Shown here piece by piece: positions 37,030 to 45,716 of a DNA stretch of 64,000 nt (positions are counted from its first letter, which is position 1; each line of letters starts with the position of its first letter). The position numbers and the translations under genes are program-made. The DNA comes from Roseiarcus sp963813555 (lineage in GTDB: Bacteria > Pseudomonadota > Alphaproteobacteria > Rhizobiales > Beijerinckiaceae): the NCBI GenBank assembly GCA_963813555.1, contig CAWEZX010000002.1, forward strand, positions 868,001 to 932,000. The letters run 5' to 3'. A model generated the notes under the pieces. The model ran no database searches. It saw nothing but the letters and a program-made list of their open reading frames with translations, and had not been told where the DNA came from.

Positions 37030-37815
37030 ATGGACGCGAACGCCCAAACTCCGCTGGTCGAGATGAAGGACATCTCGATCGCCTTCGGCGGCGTAAAAGC
37101 TGTCGATCACGCCTATATCGATTTATACCCGGGCGAGGTGGTCGGCCTGCTCGGCCATAACGGCGCGGGTAAATCCTGCCTCATCAAGATCCTGTCCGGC
37201 GCGTATAAGCGCGACAGCGGGCAAATCTTGATCGACGGGAAGGAAGCCAGGATCGACAACCCGCGCGACGCCAAGCACCATGGCATCGAAACGGTCTATC
37301 AGGCGCTCGCGCTCGCCGACAATGTCGACGCGGCGTCGAACCTCTATCTCGGCCGGGAACTCCGCACCCGCTGGGGCACACTCGACGACGCCTCGATGGA
37401 GGCCGAGGCGCGCAAGGTGATGGGGCGGCTCAATCCGAACTTCCGCCGCTTCAAGGAGCCGGTGGTCGCGCTCTCGGGCGGCCAGCGCCAGTCGGTCGCC
37501 ATTGCGCGAGCGATCCATTTCGACGCCAAGGTCCTCATCATGGATGAGCCAACGGCGGCGTTGGGACCGGCCGAGACCGCGCAGGTCGGCGAGCTCATCA
37601 AGCAGCTCAAGGCTGAAGGCATCGGCATCTTCCTCATCAGCCACGACATCCACGACGTGTTTGACCTCGCCGACCGCATAACCGTGATGAAGAACGGGCA
37701 AGTCGTCGGATCGGGGCGCGTCCAGGACATGACCAAGGACGAGGTGCTCGGCATGATCATTCTTGGCAAATGCCCGCCAGGCGCGATCCCTGGGCCGGGC
37801 GCGATGGCGAGCTGA
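37030..37815 (+). CDS. xylG: xylose-type ABC transporter ATP-binding protein (single ATPase)
   Basis: The 261-residue ATPase has Walker A GHNGAGKSC, signature LSGGQRQSVAIARAI and Walker B LIMDEPTAAL. As in the first importer of this window it has one ATPase domain instead of the two of E. coli XylG; a homodimer would supply both sites. The usual Thr after GKS is Cys here, a mild oddity. It completes xylFHG. Confidence 0.87.
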   Translation: MDANAQTPLVEMKDISIAFGGVKAVDHAYIDLYPGEVVGLLGHNGAGKSCLIKILSGAYKRDSGQILIDGKEARIDNPRDAKHHGIETVYQALALADNVDAASNLYLGRELRTRWGTLDDASMEAEARKVMGRLNPNFRRFKEPVVALSGGQRQSVAIARAIHFDAKVLIMDEPTAALGPAETAQVGELIKQLKAEGIGIFLISHDIHDVFDLADRITVMKNGQVVGSGRVQDMTKDEVLGMIILGKCPPGAIPGPGAMAS

Positions 37816-38124
37816 TGGCGGGACGCTCTTCGGGCGCATAACTTAATCAGCCCGAGCCGTTTCAGCTCCACCAGCGGCCGGTGGGCGCGGCCAAGCCAAG
37901 CGGCGACTTCGCTAAGTCGACCGCTCGGAAGAGATCGCCACGACGGCTTCCGACGAAGCCATGATCAAAAGTCACGCTCAAGATGTACGCGATTTAACCT
38001 ATCGGAAAGTTGAAGACCGGGATGTCGGCTACGAGATCTTGCGGCACTCGGGCGATGGGGGACCTCGCTGAGCGTTACAGGTCTGGGCCGGCACATCGCG
38101 TGCCAGAGCACACCCTGACGATTT
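37816..38124. other. intergenic region after xylG
   Basis: About 310 bases with no gene I can support, at the border between the xylose operon and the accessory patch. Base composition begins to drop here. Confidence 0.35.
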
Positions 38125-38352
38125 TTGGTGGTCCTCTGGAGGGTGTGGGCAATGTTGAAACAGGACGCCGGGCGGAAAGCCCATCGCGAGTTTGATGCGT
38201 CTTTCGCGATCGAGACGGGGCCTTCACAGATCAATGATCCGAAACAGGGCGCGCGGCTCATAAGGGCATTCTTACGGATTAGCGACCCTAGGGTTCGCCT
38301 GTCGATCGTTCAGATGGTCGAGAAGGTTGGGTCCGCTTCTGCGGATTGTTAG
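38125..38352 (+). pseudogene. C-terminal piece of an XRE-type regulator
   Basis: The segment DPKQGARLIRAFLRISDPRV followed by RLSIVQMVEKV resembles the conserved C-terminus of short helix-turn-helix regulators (pattern LIRAF-x-RI-x-D-x-x-V..I..MVE). No DNA-binding helices precede it; upstream sequence has no matching frame. It is probably a remnant at the edge of the accessory region. Confidence 0.4.
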
Positions 38353-39170
38353 GCGACTGAGCGGATGTCGAGTCGCCGCGCCAAGCAGGGCCCGACGCTA
38401 ATACCTGGGCCGCTATTGCCATGAGTCGTGTTACTCTCGACAAGAAACCCGCCTGTGTAACCCCCATTACTGTCAAGAATAATGCCTTCGCCATCGGTGA
38501 TTGCGCCAGTCCGAAATTCCGGAACCAGTTCAGTATTATTCACTGAAGTGTTGCCACTGATGATAATATGAGGGCCTGGGCCGTTGTCGAAGTTCTGAGA
38601 CGCGCCAATCGAAATCCCGCTGGCGCCGAAGGCCGACCAATGCGCGTTGTCGTGAACGTCGTTGTTCAGAATCTGAAGGTAGTCGCCATTATTTATCGAA
38701 ATTCCCCCTCCAGGTTCATCGAAAATCGTGTTGTTCTCGATAGTGATATTATGAATGTGAGCCCCGCTGGTGGCGGCAATACCATTCCCGTCAAGATTAG
38801 GGTTACCGGTGCTGTAGCCGGCCGTGGCTGAGGTTAGATTGTAATTTGCCGCATCGCCGACAATCTTGAAGCCTTTGATAGTAATATATGACGCATTAAC
38901 CTCAATACCCTGCCACGTACCTGAAGAATCGATGACCGGCGTTGCTCCAGGCGCCGCCTCGAAAGTAATCGGAGCGCGCGCCGTGCCATTCGTCGAAATC
39001 GTCAATACGTTGCCGCCGCCCGGACCCGTATAGGCGCCATTCATGACTTCGACGGTGTCGCCTGGATTTACAAGAGCTTCAGCCGCCTGCAGGGTGGCTA
39101 ATGGCTCACCGGGGGATACGCCTGCGTTCGTGTTGCCGCCGAGAATAGAACTCACAAAATATGTGGTCAT
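38349..39170 (-). CDS. parallel beta-helix (pectate-lyase-like) repeat protein, C-terminally truncated
   Basis: The frame from the ATG at 39170 gives 273 residues. The N-terminal part GVSPGEPLATLQAAEALVNP, then GDTVEVMNGAYTG, is typical of right-handed beta-helix surface or phage-tail-like proteins. Asn-ladder coils follow (HIHNITIENNTIFDEPGGG, YLQILNNDVHDN and HIIISGNTSVNN). After NTTHGNSGPGIS the sequence changes to VGPCLARRLDIRSVA and stops, so the rest of the helix has been lost at about 38390. AT content is higher than in neighbouring operons, suggesting transfer. Confidence 0.7.
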   Translation of the reverse strand: MTTYFVSSILGGNTNAGVSPGEPLATLQAAEALVNPGDTVEVMNGAYTGPGGGNVLTISTNGTARAPITFEAAPGATPVIDSSGTWQGIEVNASYITIKGFKIVGDAANYNLTSATAGYSTGNPNLDGNGIAATSGAHIHNITIENNTIFDEPGGGISINNGDYLQILNNDVHDNAHWSAFGASGISIGASQNFDNGPGPHIIISGNTSVNNTELVPEFRTGAITDGEGIILDSNGGYTGGFLVESNTTHGNSGPGISVGPCLARRLDIRSVA

Positions 39171-39656
39171 GGGCTTACCCCAATCGAACAAGGGGTTACG
39201 GCGGTTGATGAAGACCGCCGCCGTTTCCGGTCAACTTCGTCGGCTTCGCGCCGTGGCGCGTGTCAATATCAAGTCTTACGCGATCGGCCGCGATCCAATA
39301 AAATGCCGAGGCCGCCAAGAGCGGTCGAATCTGCCGATCACGCTTAACTGGTCGCGTGCGGCAAACGACAGGTTACTAATGAACGAAGTGCAGACGAAAA
39401 GCAAGCGGTTTGCTCGGGCCAACGCATCATTTTTTTTCTTCATCGTTTCAGCTAGACTGTTTAGATCGCCTCATCCCCCAGCGAACTTGGCAATACGTAG
39501 AATTACCTAACACCGATTGCACGCCACTTGGTCTTGGGCGGCTCGGCGCAACCTTTCCTGCGCTTTGCCTGCTCAGACTTAATCTCGAGCAGCATGGGCG
39601 ACAGGGTTGTCCGGGCGCCGCAGCGGAACCGAAATGGCGACTTGGGCCGAACAATA
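39171..39656. other. AT-richer intergenic region
   Basis: About 490 bases between the beta-helix gene and the first IS1595 copy, with no gene I can support. It contains the upstream region of the beta-helix gene and the left target duplication GAACAATA (39649-39656). Confidence 0.4.
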
Positions 39657-40760
39657 GGCTCTTATAGCGTTAGTTGTTGGTATGGGCCGATTCCGATGGC
39701 GCTCTTGATCCAGTTTTGTGGCGTGATTTGTCGATCCCAGGCTTCGAGGGCGCGCCGCCAGCCGAGATAATTTGGCAGGTTCTTGGTGGCGACGCCGTTG
39801 AAGCGATTGAGCCATTGCTTGAGACGGCTGTGGTAGGCGTTGACGTTGTTGATATGCAGGTGGGGCGCCGCGGGGACAGGCTTTCCCGGGGAAGGAACGG
39901 CGTGAAAGGGGATGTTGGCCTGGCGGGCGAAGGAGGCCAGCGGTTTGCCGCCATCGCCGATCAAGTGATTTGCGGACGTAACGACACCGGTCAGGACGGC
40001 GGCGATCGAAGCGCTGTCGTCGTTTGGCAGAACGGCGTCGAAAGTTGCGCCCTTTCGGTCGCGGGCGACGAGCACGGGAATGTTGTCCTGATAGGGGCCC
40101 GGATGACGGGCCGTTCCGCCGCGTTTGCGAGCCTTGCGAGGCAGATCGGACCACCGCCCCTTGAAAGATTTAAGGATGAAGGTTTCATCCGCTTCGACGA
40201 TTCCGCTCAGCTTTTGCGGCTTGTCCGCGGCGGGAGCGCCCAAAAACCGGTGACGCCAGCGGAAAGCCGTCGTCGGATGCACGCCGCAAAGCGCGGCCGT
40301 CTTCACCAGGCTTTTGCCTTCGATCATCGCCTGCGCGTGATCGAGCCAACGCTCTTTCTTGCGCAGATGCGCCATTGGGCTTTTGCTCAGGGCGTTGAAG
40401 GTGCGTCCGCAAGCCTTGCAGCGGAACCGCGCCAGTCCGCGCGAGCGTCCCCAGGCCACGATTTCGCGACCCGCGCAATGCGGACACCCTCGACTTTCCA
40501 CCCGCTCATGGCCTGTTACGCCCAACGCGTCCGGCCGACGGCGAGCCTTCAAGGCCTTGTTCTTCGCGGCCGCCGTCAGCATCGCAGTTTTCCGACCCAC
40601 CCCCTCCGCCGTCGTCAGAGCCGCGAGCGCCGCCCGCCGCTGATCCTCGTTCAATCGAACGATCCCCGACAGCCAAGTCGAAAACTCCTCACCCTTCATC
40701 GAACAATCTCCAACCCCACCCCCACCATAACCCAAATCAACAACTAACGCTATAAGAGTT
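39657..40760 (-). mobile_element. IS1595-family insertion sequence, copy 1
   Basis: The 1104-bp element is bounded by GGCTCTTATAGCG at the left and CGCTATAAGAGTT at the right (the outer two bases have decayed from CC to TT). It is flanked by the 8-bp direct repeat GAACAATA (39649-39656 and 40761-40768), the duplication size of the IS1595 family. It is nearly identical to copy 2, with only a few base differences. Confidence 0.9.
39662..40699 (-). CDS. IS1595-family transposase (copy 1)
   Basis: The 345-residue protein has a zinc ribbon (GCPHCAGREIVAW..RFRCKACGRTF), a helix-turn-helix (LVKTAALCGVHPTTAFRWRH) and a DDE catalytic domain beginning VEADETFIL and containing LIGDGGKPL. GGAGATTGTTCG precedes the ATG at 40699, and the stop lies inside the left inverted repeat. 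It differs from copy 2 at one residue noticed (FILKSF here, FILESF there). It looks intact and possibly active. Confidence 0.9.
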   Translation of the reverse strand: MKGEEFSTWLSGIVRLNEDQRRAALAALTTAEGVGRKTAMLTAAAKNKALKARRRPDALGVTGHERVESRGCPHCAGREIVAWGRSRGLARFRCKACGRTFNALSKSPMAHLRKKERWLDHAQAMIEGKSLVKTAALCGVHPTTAFRWRHRFLGAPAADKPQKLSGIVEADETFILKSFKGRWSDLPRKARKRGGTARHPGPYQDNIPVLVARDRKGATFDAVLPNDDSASIAAVLTGVVTSANHLIGDGGKPLASFARQANIPFHAVPSPGKPVPAAPHLHINNVNAYHSRLKQWLNRFNGVATKNLPNYLGWRRALEAWDRQITPQNWIKSAIGIGPYQQLTL

Positions 40761-41011
40761 GAACAATATCTTGCAAAAAAAGAAATCCGTACTGAACATT
40801 TTCCATTCGCCGGACCGGAGGAGCGCCCCGCTGCGCGGATGCGGGGCCTAAGCCAAGACGAAGCGGGCGGCGATTACGGAGGAGGGCGACGGCGGGACCA
40901 AATGAACTTGATCGAAACGGTGAGAGGCCTCGATCAGCGTGATTGGCGCCTGCCACGAGCGCGTCTGTATTCGTTGTCGCGGTCGCCGAATCCGGATCAG
41001 CGCCCTGAAAC

Positions 41012-41563
41012 TCAGTTTCTGAAGCTGGCGATCTTGGGAATAGCACCCGCGATGAGACAAGCCTGCTCGACTCCGGATGGGCGCTGCGTGCGACGGTCCG
41101 GATACGACCAGTAGGTGAAATATAGCGATCCAGGCGTAGCGACGGCGAGGCGCTCGAGTTCCTGAAACGGGCCCGAGTTAATCACCCCAAGCTGGGGGAC
41201 AAGATTGATGTCGGTTCGCCCGCCCATGGTGTGCGGGACGGTGTGCCCTCGGTGGTAGCGCTTGCCGCCCACTGTATTCGTCAGCGGGTGGCCCTTCATC
41301 CTGGCTGCGATGATTGCGCGCGGCGACACGTCTTTGCCTTTGCTGAGGCCCCATGCCGCGATCAAACGCTCGGCCGAAATGTCAAACAGATAGTAAAATC
41401 CTTCGTCCCTCGTTTCCACCACGTCGTATTCACCGGTAACGCGACCATAATCATTCAGCCAAGTTTGGACTAGGCATGGGGCCAGCCTTGAAGTCACAAC
41501 GGGGTCGGTCAACGGCGGCCTCAATCCTTGCAGGATTACGGTGAGGTTGGCGTAATTCAGCAT
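41012..41563 (-). CDS. DNA/RNA non-specific endonuclease-like domain, probably N-terminally truncated
   Basis: The 183 residues end in a nuclease signature: GKRYHRGHTVPHTMGGRTDI then NLVPQLGVINSGPFQELERL. This matches the (D/H)RGH...NLVPQ...N arrangement of Endonuclease NS_2-type domains seen at the tips of polymorphic toxins. A last strand before RPSGVEQ also fits. The frame is open above the ATG (TTSNALLLDQTAVFHYDQLK reads as coding) up to a stop near 41738, next to IS1595 copy 2, so the N-terminal carrier part may have been lost. No immunity gene was recognised. Function as an effector is inference. Confidence 0.55.
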   Translation of the reverse strand: MLNYANLTVILQGLRPPLTDPVVTSRLAPCLVQTWLNDYGRVTGEYDVVETRDEGFYYLFDISAERLIAAWGLSKGKDVSPRAIIAARMKGHPLTNTVGGKRYHRGHTVPHTMGGRTDINLVPQLGVINSGPFQELERLAVATPGSLYFTYWSYPDRRTQRPSGVEQACLIAGAIPKIASFRN

Positions 41564-41773
41564 AAGCCGCCCCGAGTCCGGTTTGAGCTGATCGTAGTGA
41601 AAAACAGCCGTCTGGTCGAGAAGGAGAGCATTACTTGTCGTTCCGGCGCAAGCGCCTCCGAACCCGGGGAGGTCATTCGGCCGAAGGATCCGTTCGGAGC
41701 CGCGAGTCCTTCGGGCACTACGAAAACATAGAACTTATGATATATGTCTTCCCGTTGGCGGAATCCAATCAGC

Positions 41774-42877
41774 GGCTCTTATAGCGTTAGTTGTTGGTAT
41801 GGGCCGATTCCGATGGCGCTCTTGATCCAGTTTTGTGGCGTGATTTGTCGATCCCAGGCTTCGAGGGCGCGCCGCCAGCCGAGATAATTTGGCAGGTTCT
41901 TGGTGGCGACGCCGTTGAAGCGATTGAGCCATTGCTTGAGACGGCTGTGGTAGGCGTTGACGTTGTTGATATGCAGGTGGGGCGCCGCGGGGACAGGCTT
42001 TCCCGGGGAAGGAACGGCGTGAAAGGGGATGTTGGCCTGGCGGGCGAAGGAGGCCAGCGGTTTGCCGCCATCGCCGATCAAGTGATTTGCGGACGTAACG
42101 ACACCGGTCAGGACGGCGGCGATCGAAGCGCTGTCGTCGTTTGGCAGAACGGCGTCGAAAGTTGCGCCCTTTCGGTCGCGGGCGACGAGCACGGGAATGT
42201 TGTCCTGATAGGGGCCCGGATGACGGGCCGTTCCGCCGCGTTTGCGAGCCTTGCGAGGCAGATCGGACCACCGCCCCTTGAAAGATTCAAGGATGAAGGT
42301 TTCATCCGCTTCGACGATTCCGCTCAGCTTTTGCGGCTTGTCCGCGGCGGGAGCGCCCAAAAACCGGTGACGCCAGCGGAAAGCCGTCGTCGGATGCACG
42401 CCGCAAAGCGCGGCCGTCTTCACCAGGCTTTTGCCTTCGATCATCGCCTGCGCGTGATCGAGCCAACGCTCTTTCTTGCGCAGATGCGCCATTGGGCTTT
42501 TGCTCAGGGCGTTGAAGGTGCGTCCGCAAGCCTTGCAGCGGAACCGCGCCAGTCCGCGCGAGCGTCCCCAGGCCACGATTTCGCGACCCGCGCAATGCGG
42601 ACACCCTCGACTTTCCACCCGCTCATGGCCTGTTACGCCCAACGCGTCCGGCCGACGGCGAGCCTTCAAGGCCTTGTTCTTCGCGGCCGCCGTCAGCATC
42701 GCAGTTTTCCGACCCACCCCCTCCGCCGTCGTCAGAGCCGCGAGCGCCGCCCGCCGCTGATCCTCGTTCAATCGAACGATCCCCGACAGCCAAGTCGAAA
42801 ACTCCTCACCCTTCATCGAACAATCTCCAACCCCACCCCCACCATAACCCAAACCAACAACTAACGCTATAAGAGCC
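41774..42877 (-). mobile_element. IS1595-family insertion sequence, copy 2
   Basis: The 1104-bp element has perfect ends GGCTCTTATAGCG...CGCTATAAGAGCC and the 8-bp target duplication CAATCAGC (41766-41773 and 42878-42885). It has the same orientation as copy 1, 2117 bp away. The cleaner ends and intact duplication suggest it is the younger insertion. Confidence 0.93.
41779..42816 (-). CDS. IS1595-family transposase (copy 2)
   Basis: This is the same 345-residue transposase as copy 1: a zinc ribbon with two CxxC pairs, a helix-turn-helix and a DDE domain (VEADETFILESF). The start ATG at 42816 has GGAGATTGTTCG upstream. A longer in-frame extension to 42933 crosses the element end and is not used. 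Confidence 0.92.
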   Translation of the reverse strand: MKGEEFSTWLSGIVRLNEDQRRAALAALTTAEGVGRKTAMLTAAAKNKALKARRRPDALGVTGHERVESRGCPHCAGREIVAWGRSRGLARFRCKACGRTFNALSKSPMAHLRKKERWLDHAQAMIEGKSLVKTAALCGVHPTTAFRWRHRFLGAPAADKPQKLSGIVEADETFILESFKGRWSDLPRKARKRGGTARHPGPYQDNIPVLVARDRKGATFDAVLPNDDSASIAAVLTGVVTSANHLIGDGGKPLASFARQANIPFHAVPSPGKPVPAAPHLHINNVNAYHSRLKQWLNRFNGVATKNLPNYLGWRRALEAWDRQITPQNWIKSAIGIGPYQQLTL

Positions 42878-42923
42878 CAATCAGCGCCTGCGACCGATTG
42901 CCAGAGACAGATAGGAAAATACG

Positions 42924-42978
42924 TTTGAGACATTTTGCACAGAGCTTGAGACGGGTGGAAAATTTTTTGAATTATTTA
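42924..42978 (+). repeat. dispersed structured repeat, copy A, left part
   Basis: TTGAGACATTTTGC, then GGTGGAAAATTTTTTGAATTATTTA, aligns with the start of copy B at 57391. It is cut at ATTATTTA (42971-42978) by the MITE and then the IS630 element; the repeat resumes at 44206. Confidence 0.7.
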
Positions 42979-44037
42979 GAGCAGTATCCGAACGGATTGA
43001 ATTGGCGGGGGGATTCCCGAATCGGTTAATTTCTGCTTCCTCATTCACTGCGAGAATGGGGACGGCGGGGGATGGGTCTTTCCAACGCTCTTCGCGAGCG
43101 CGTGGTCGAGGCGGTGGTCTTGGGCGGGTTGTCGCGCAATCAGGCGGCCGCGCGTTTCAAAGTGAGCGTGGCGAGCGCGGTGCGCTGGGTAAAGCGGTTC
43201 AATACCACGGGCGAGATTTGGCCGGCGCCTTCCGGCGGCGACCGCCGCTCCCGCCGAATCGAGGCGCATCGCGACTATCTGTTGGGCCTGATCCGGCGCA
43301 GGCCGGACATAACGCTGCTCGAGATCCGGGAGCAGCTGATCGCCAATAGCGGCGAGCGCTTTGCGGTCTCCGTGCTGTGGCGTTTCTTCGACCGTCACCA
43401 GATCACCTTTAAAAAAAACGGCGCATGCCGAGGAACAACAACGCGCGGACGTGCAAAATCGACGCCGGGAATGGTTCGCGGGACAGCTCGATCTCGATCC
43501 GACGAAACTCGTTTTCATTGACGAGACCGGAGCCTCCACAAATCTCGCGCGCAAAAGCGGACGTTGCCGGCGCGGGCGCCGGTTGCGGTCGGCCATCCCG
43601 CACAGTCACTACAAAACGGTGACTTTGGTCGCCGGCCTTCGCCTTCGCGGCCTGACGGCGGCAAGGACTTTCGACGGACCGATCAACGCCGCCCTGTTCG
43701 AGGATTGGGTGGAGACATGCCTCGTCCCCACGCTCTCGCCCGGCGAGACCGTCGTCATGGACAATCTCCCCGCTCACAAGGGGCCGCGGGTCGAGCAACT
43801 GATCAAGGCGGCGGGCGCGCAGTTGCGATATCTTCCAGCCTACAGTCCCGATATGAACCCTATCGAAAAAGCCTTCTCCAAGCTCAAGGCCTTCCTGCGC
43901 AAAATCGCCGAGCGGACCGTCGCGGGTCTGATGCGCGCCCTCGAAACCTGCGCCGAAATCTTCGAGCCCTCGGTATGTATAAATTACTTCAAATCCTGTG
44001 GTTATCAGGACGATACAGGATGATCGGATTCCGCTCC
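42979..44037 (+). mobile_element. IS630-family insertion sequence inserted beside the MITE
   Basis: The 1059-bp element is flanked by TA on both sides (42977-42978 and 44038-44039), the IS630/Tc1 target. The ends are related inverted repeats (GAGCAGTATCCGAACGG at the left; CCGATCATCC..GGATTCCGCTCC region at the right). It entered the TA that forms the edge of the MITE target duplication. Confidence 0.8.
43072..44023 (+). CDS. IS630-family transposase in two frames
   Basis: The first frame has the N-terminal helix-turn-helix (LRERVVEAVVLGGLSRNQAA). The second has the DDE domain (LVFIDETGASTNL, VVMDNLPAHKG and YLPAYSPDMNPIEKAFSKLK). They join at a run of eight A (43411-43418), with the second frame one base ahead, so reading seven A gives ITFKKTAHAEEQQ and a 316-residue protein. 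Slippage on such runs is common in IS630 elements; a miscounted homopolymer is the alternative. Confidence 0.85.
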
Positions 44038-44039
44038 TA

Positions 44040-44205
44040 GTAACTCCCAAGCACCCCCCTTGAGTGGCGAGAGAATCAGGCTTGGAGCGCGCTCAAGGCG
44101 GCGGCCGATTCCTATTTGTTCGCTCTGCGATTCACTTTCGTTCTCGCGGGGGCCCGCTCTGAAGCCTTCGCGACTGCGAAAAAATAGGGGGTGCTTGGGA
44201 GTTAC
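44040..44205. mobile_element. 166-bp MITE-like element with 19-bp inverted repeats
   Basis: GTAACTCCCAAGCACCCCC (44040-44058) is repeated perfectly inverted at 44187-44205. The 8-bp direct repeat ATTATTTA flanks it (42971-42978, now pushed away by IS630, and 44206-44213). The ~130-bp core encodes no transposase. It must have been moved in trans by a full-length relative, not seen in this window. Confidence 0.75.
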
Positions 44206-44335
44206 ATTATTTATTTGAAATCCCCCTTAACCCATTGAAAAGTCCCGATTCGGGAAAATAAGCGCTAGTAAATGCCAGCGAATTTACTAGCGCTTACTCG
44301 CGTTTATTGACGTTTGCTCGCTTTTATTTTGCTCT
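44206..44335 (+). repeat. dispersed structured repeat, copy A, right part
   Basis: After the target duplication the repeat continues (TTAACCCATTGAAAAG) and forms a perfect 14-bp hairpin: TAAGCGCTAGTAAA (44259-44272), 10-base loop, TTTACTAGCGCTTA (44283-44296). Loop bases AGCGA (44277-44281) can pair with TCGCT (44318-44322) in the T-rich tail. Copy B at 57391 keeps the same architecture with different bases. Confidence 0.65.
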
Positions 44336-44360
44336 GGCTCAGCGGCTTTCGCTGCGCGGA

Positions 44361-45677
44361 TCAGCCGTTCCAGGTGGCGAACATGCCGACGGCTGCGGCG
44401 GCCATGACGGCTGTCGCCATCCAGCCGAGCGCTTTAAGCCATGGGTGAAGCGCGAACTCGCCCATCACCTCTCGCCGCGAGGCCATGTGCATGATCATGA
44501 CCATGACCGGAACCGCGACGACGCCGTTGACGACGGCGCTGAAGATCAGCGCCTTGATCGGATCGAGCGGCGAAAAATTGAGCAGCGCCCCCACGAGGGT
44601 CGCGGCCGCAATCGCCAAATAGAAGGCCGGCGCCCGGCCTGCACGCTCGGCAAGCCCGGTGCGCCAGCCGAGCGTCTCGCCAAGCGCGTAGGCTGCGCTC
44701 CCGGCCAAAACTGGCACCGCGAGCAGTCCCGTGCCGACAATGCCAAGCGCGAAGACTGCGAACGCCAACTCTCCCGCAATGGGCTTGAGCGCCTTCGCGG
44801 CATCCGCCGAGGTCTCGACGTTCGTCACGCCATGCGCGTGCAGGGTCGCCGCGGTCGTCAGCACGATGAAAAGGGCGACCAGATTGGACACGCCCATGCC
44901 GACAATCGTGTCGAGCCTTATGCGCCGAAGCTGTCGGGGCGCCTGCGCCGGCGCCTGCAGAAGAGGCTCCGCGGCGGGATTTTCCTTCTCGTCTTCGACT
45001 TCTTCGGAAGCCTGCCAGAAAAAGAGATAGGGGCTGATCGTCGTGCCGAAGACGGCGACAACGATGGTGAAATAGGCCGCCGTCCATTCGACATGCGGAA
45101 CGACAAGATGGAAGGCGACCGTTCCCCATGGCACGCCAACGACAAACACCGTGGCGACATAAGCGAACAGCGAGAGGGTGAGCCAGCGCAACACGGAGAC
45201 ATAGCTCGCGTAGCGCATGAAAACTTCCAGCACCACGGTGAGAATGGCGAACGCCGACACATAGAGCCATTGCGGTCCGGGCAGAATGAGCTGCAGCGCC
45301 GCGCCCATCGCTCCAAGGTCAGCGCCGATGTTGATGACATTGGCGAGGACAAGAAGGCCCACCAGCGCGTAGAGCACAAGGGGGGGATAGGAGCGGCGCA
45401 TGTTGGCGGCGATGCCCTTGCCCGTCACACGCCCGATCTCGGCGCTGACCATCTGGATCGCGCACATGAGGGGATAAGTGAGAAGGAGGGTCCAGGAGAG
45501 GGCGTAGCCGAAGGCCGCACCCGCCTGGGCGTATGTAGCGATGCCGCTCGGGTCGTCGTCCGAGGCTCCGGTGATCAGGCCCGGACCGAGAACGTCGACA
45601 AGTCTCGGGCGATCAGACGGCTTGGCCTCAGCGGCGCTCGGATAGTCTGTGATCGCCAATGTCGGATCCCCCTCCAC
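44361..45677 (-). CDS. Nramp-family divalent metal transporter, variant metal site
   Basis: The 438-residue protein has 11 membrane helices. TM1 carries GPGLITGASDDDPSGIATYA where classic Nramps have DPGN. The TM6 region reads FGTTISPYLFFWQASEEVED and lacks the A-x-x-MPH motif that selects Mn/Fe. This is the divergent clade that includes Mg-transport-related proteins, so the transported ion may not be Mn2+ or Fe2+. An acidic/Gln-rich cytoplasmic loop follows TM6. No riboswitch or Mur box was seen upstream. Confidence 0.85.
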   Translation of the reverse strand: MEGDPTLAITDYPSAAEAKPSDRPRLVDVLGPGLITGASDDDPSGIATYAQAGAAFGYALSWTLLLTYPLMCAIQMVSAEIGRVTGKGIAANMRRSYPPLVLYALVGLLVLANVINIGADLGAMGAALQLILPGPQWLYVSAFAILTVVLEVFMRYASYVSVLRWLTLSLFAYVATVFVVGVPWGTVAFHLVVPHVEWTAAYFTIVVAVFGTTISPYLFFWQASEEVEDEKENPAAEPLLQAPAQAPRQLRRIRLDTIVGMGVSNLVALFIVLTTAATLHAHGVTNVETSADAAKALKPIAGELAFAVFALGIVGTGLLAVPVLAGSAAYALGETLGWRTGLAERAGRAPAFYLAIAAATLVGALLNFSPLDPIKALIFSAVVNGVVAVPVMVMIMHMASRREVMGEFALHPWLKALGWMATAVMAAAAVGMFATWNG

Positions 45678-45716
45678 GCCAAGTTAACGGCTGACAACCC
45701 CTTTCGTTCCCTAGCC

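Noticed and set aside
41566..41740. Extending the nuclease gene start upstream
   Set aside because: The frame is open and looks coding but has no start codon before a stop near 41738, so it is reported as likely truncation and not as a longer gene.
39657..42877. Composite transposon made of two IS1595 copies
   Set aside because: Each copy has its own different 8-bp target duplication, showing separate insertions.
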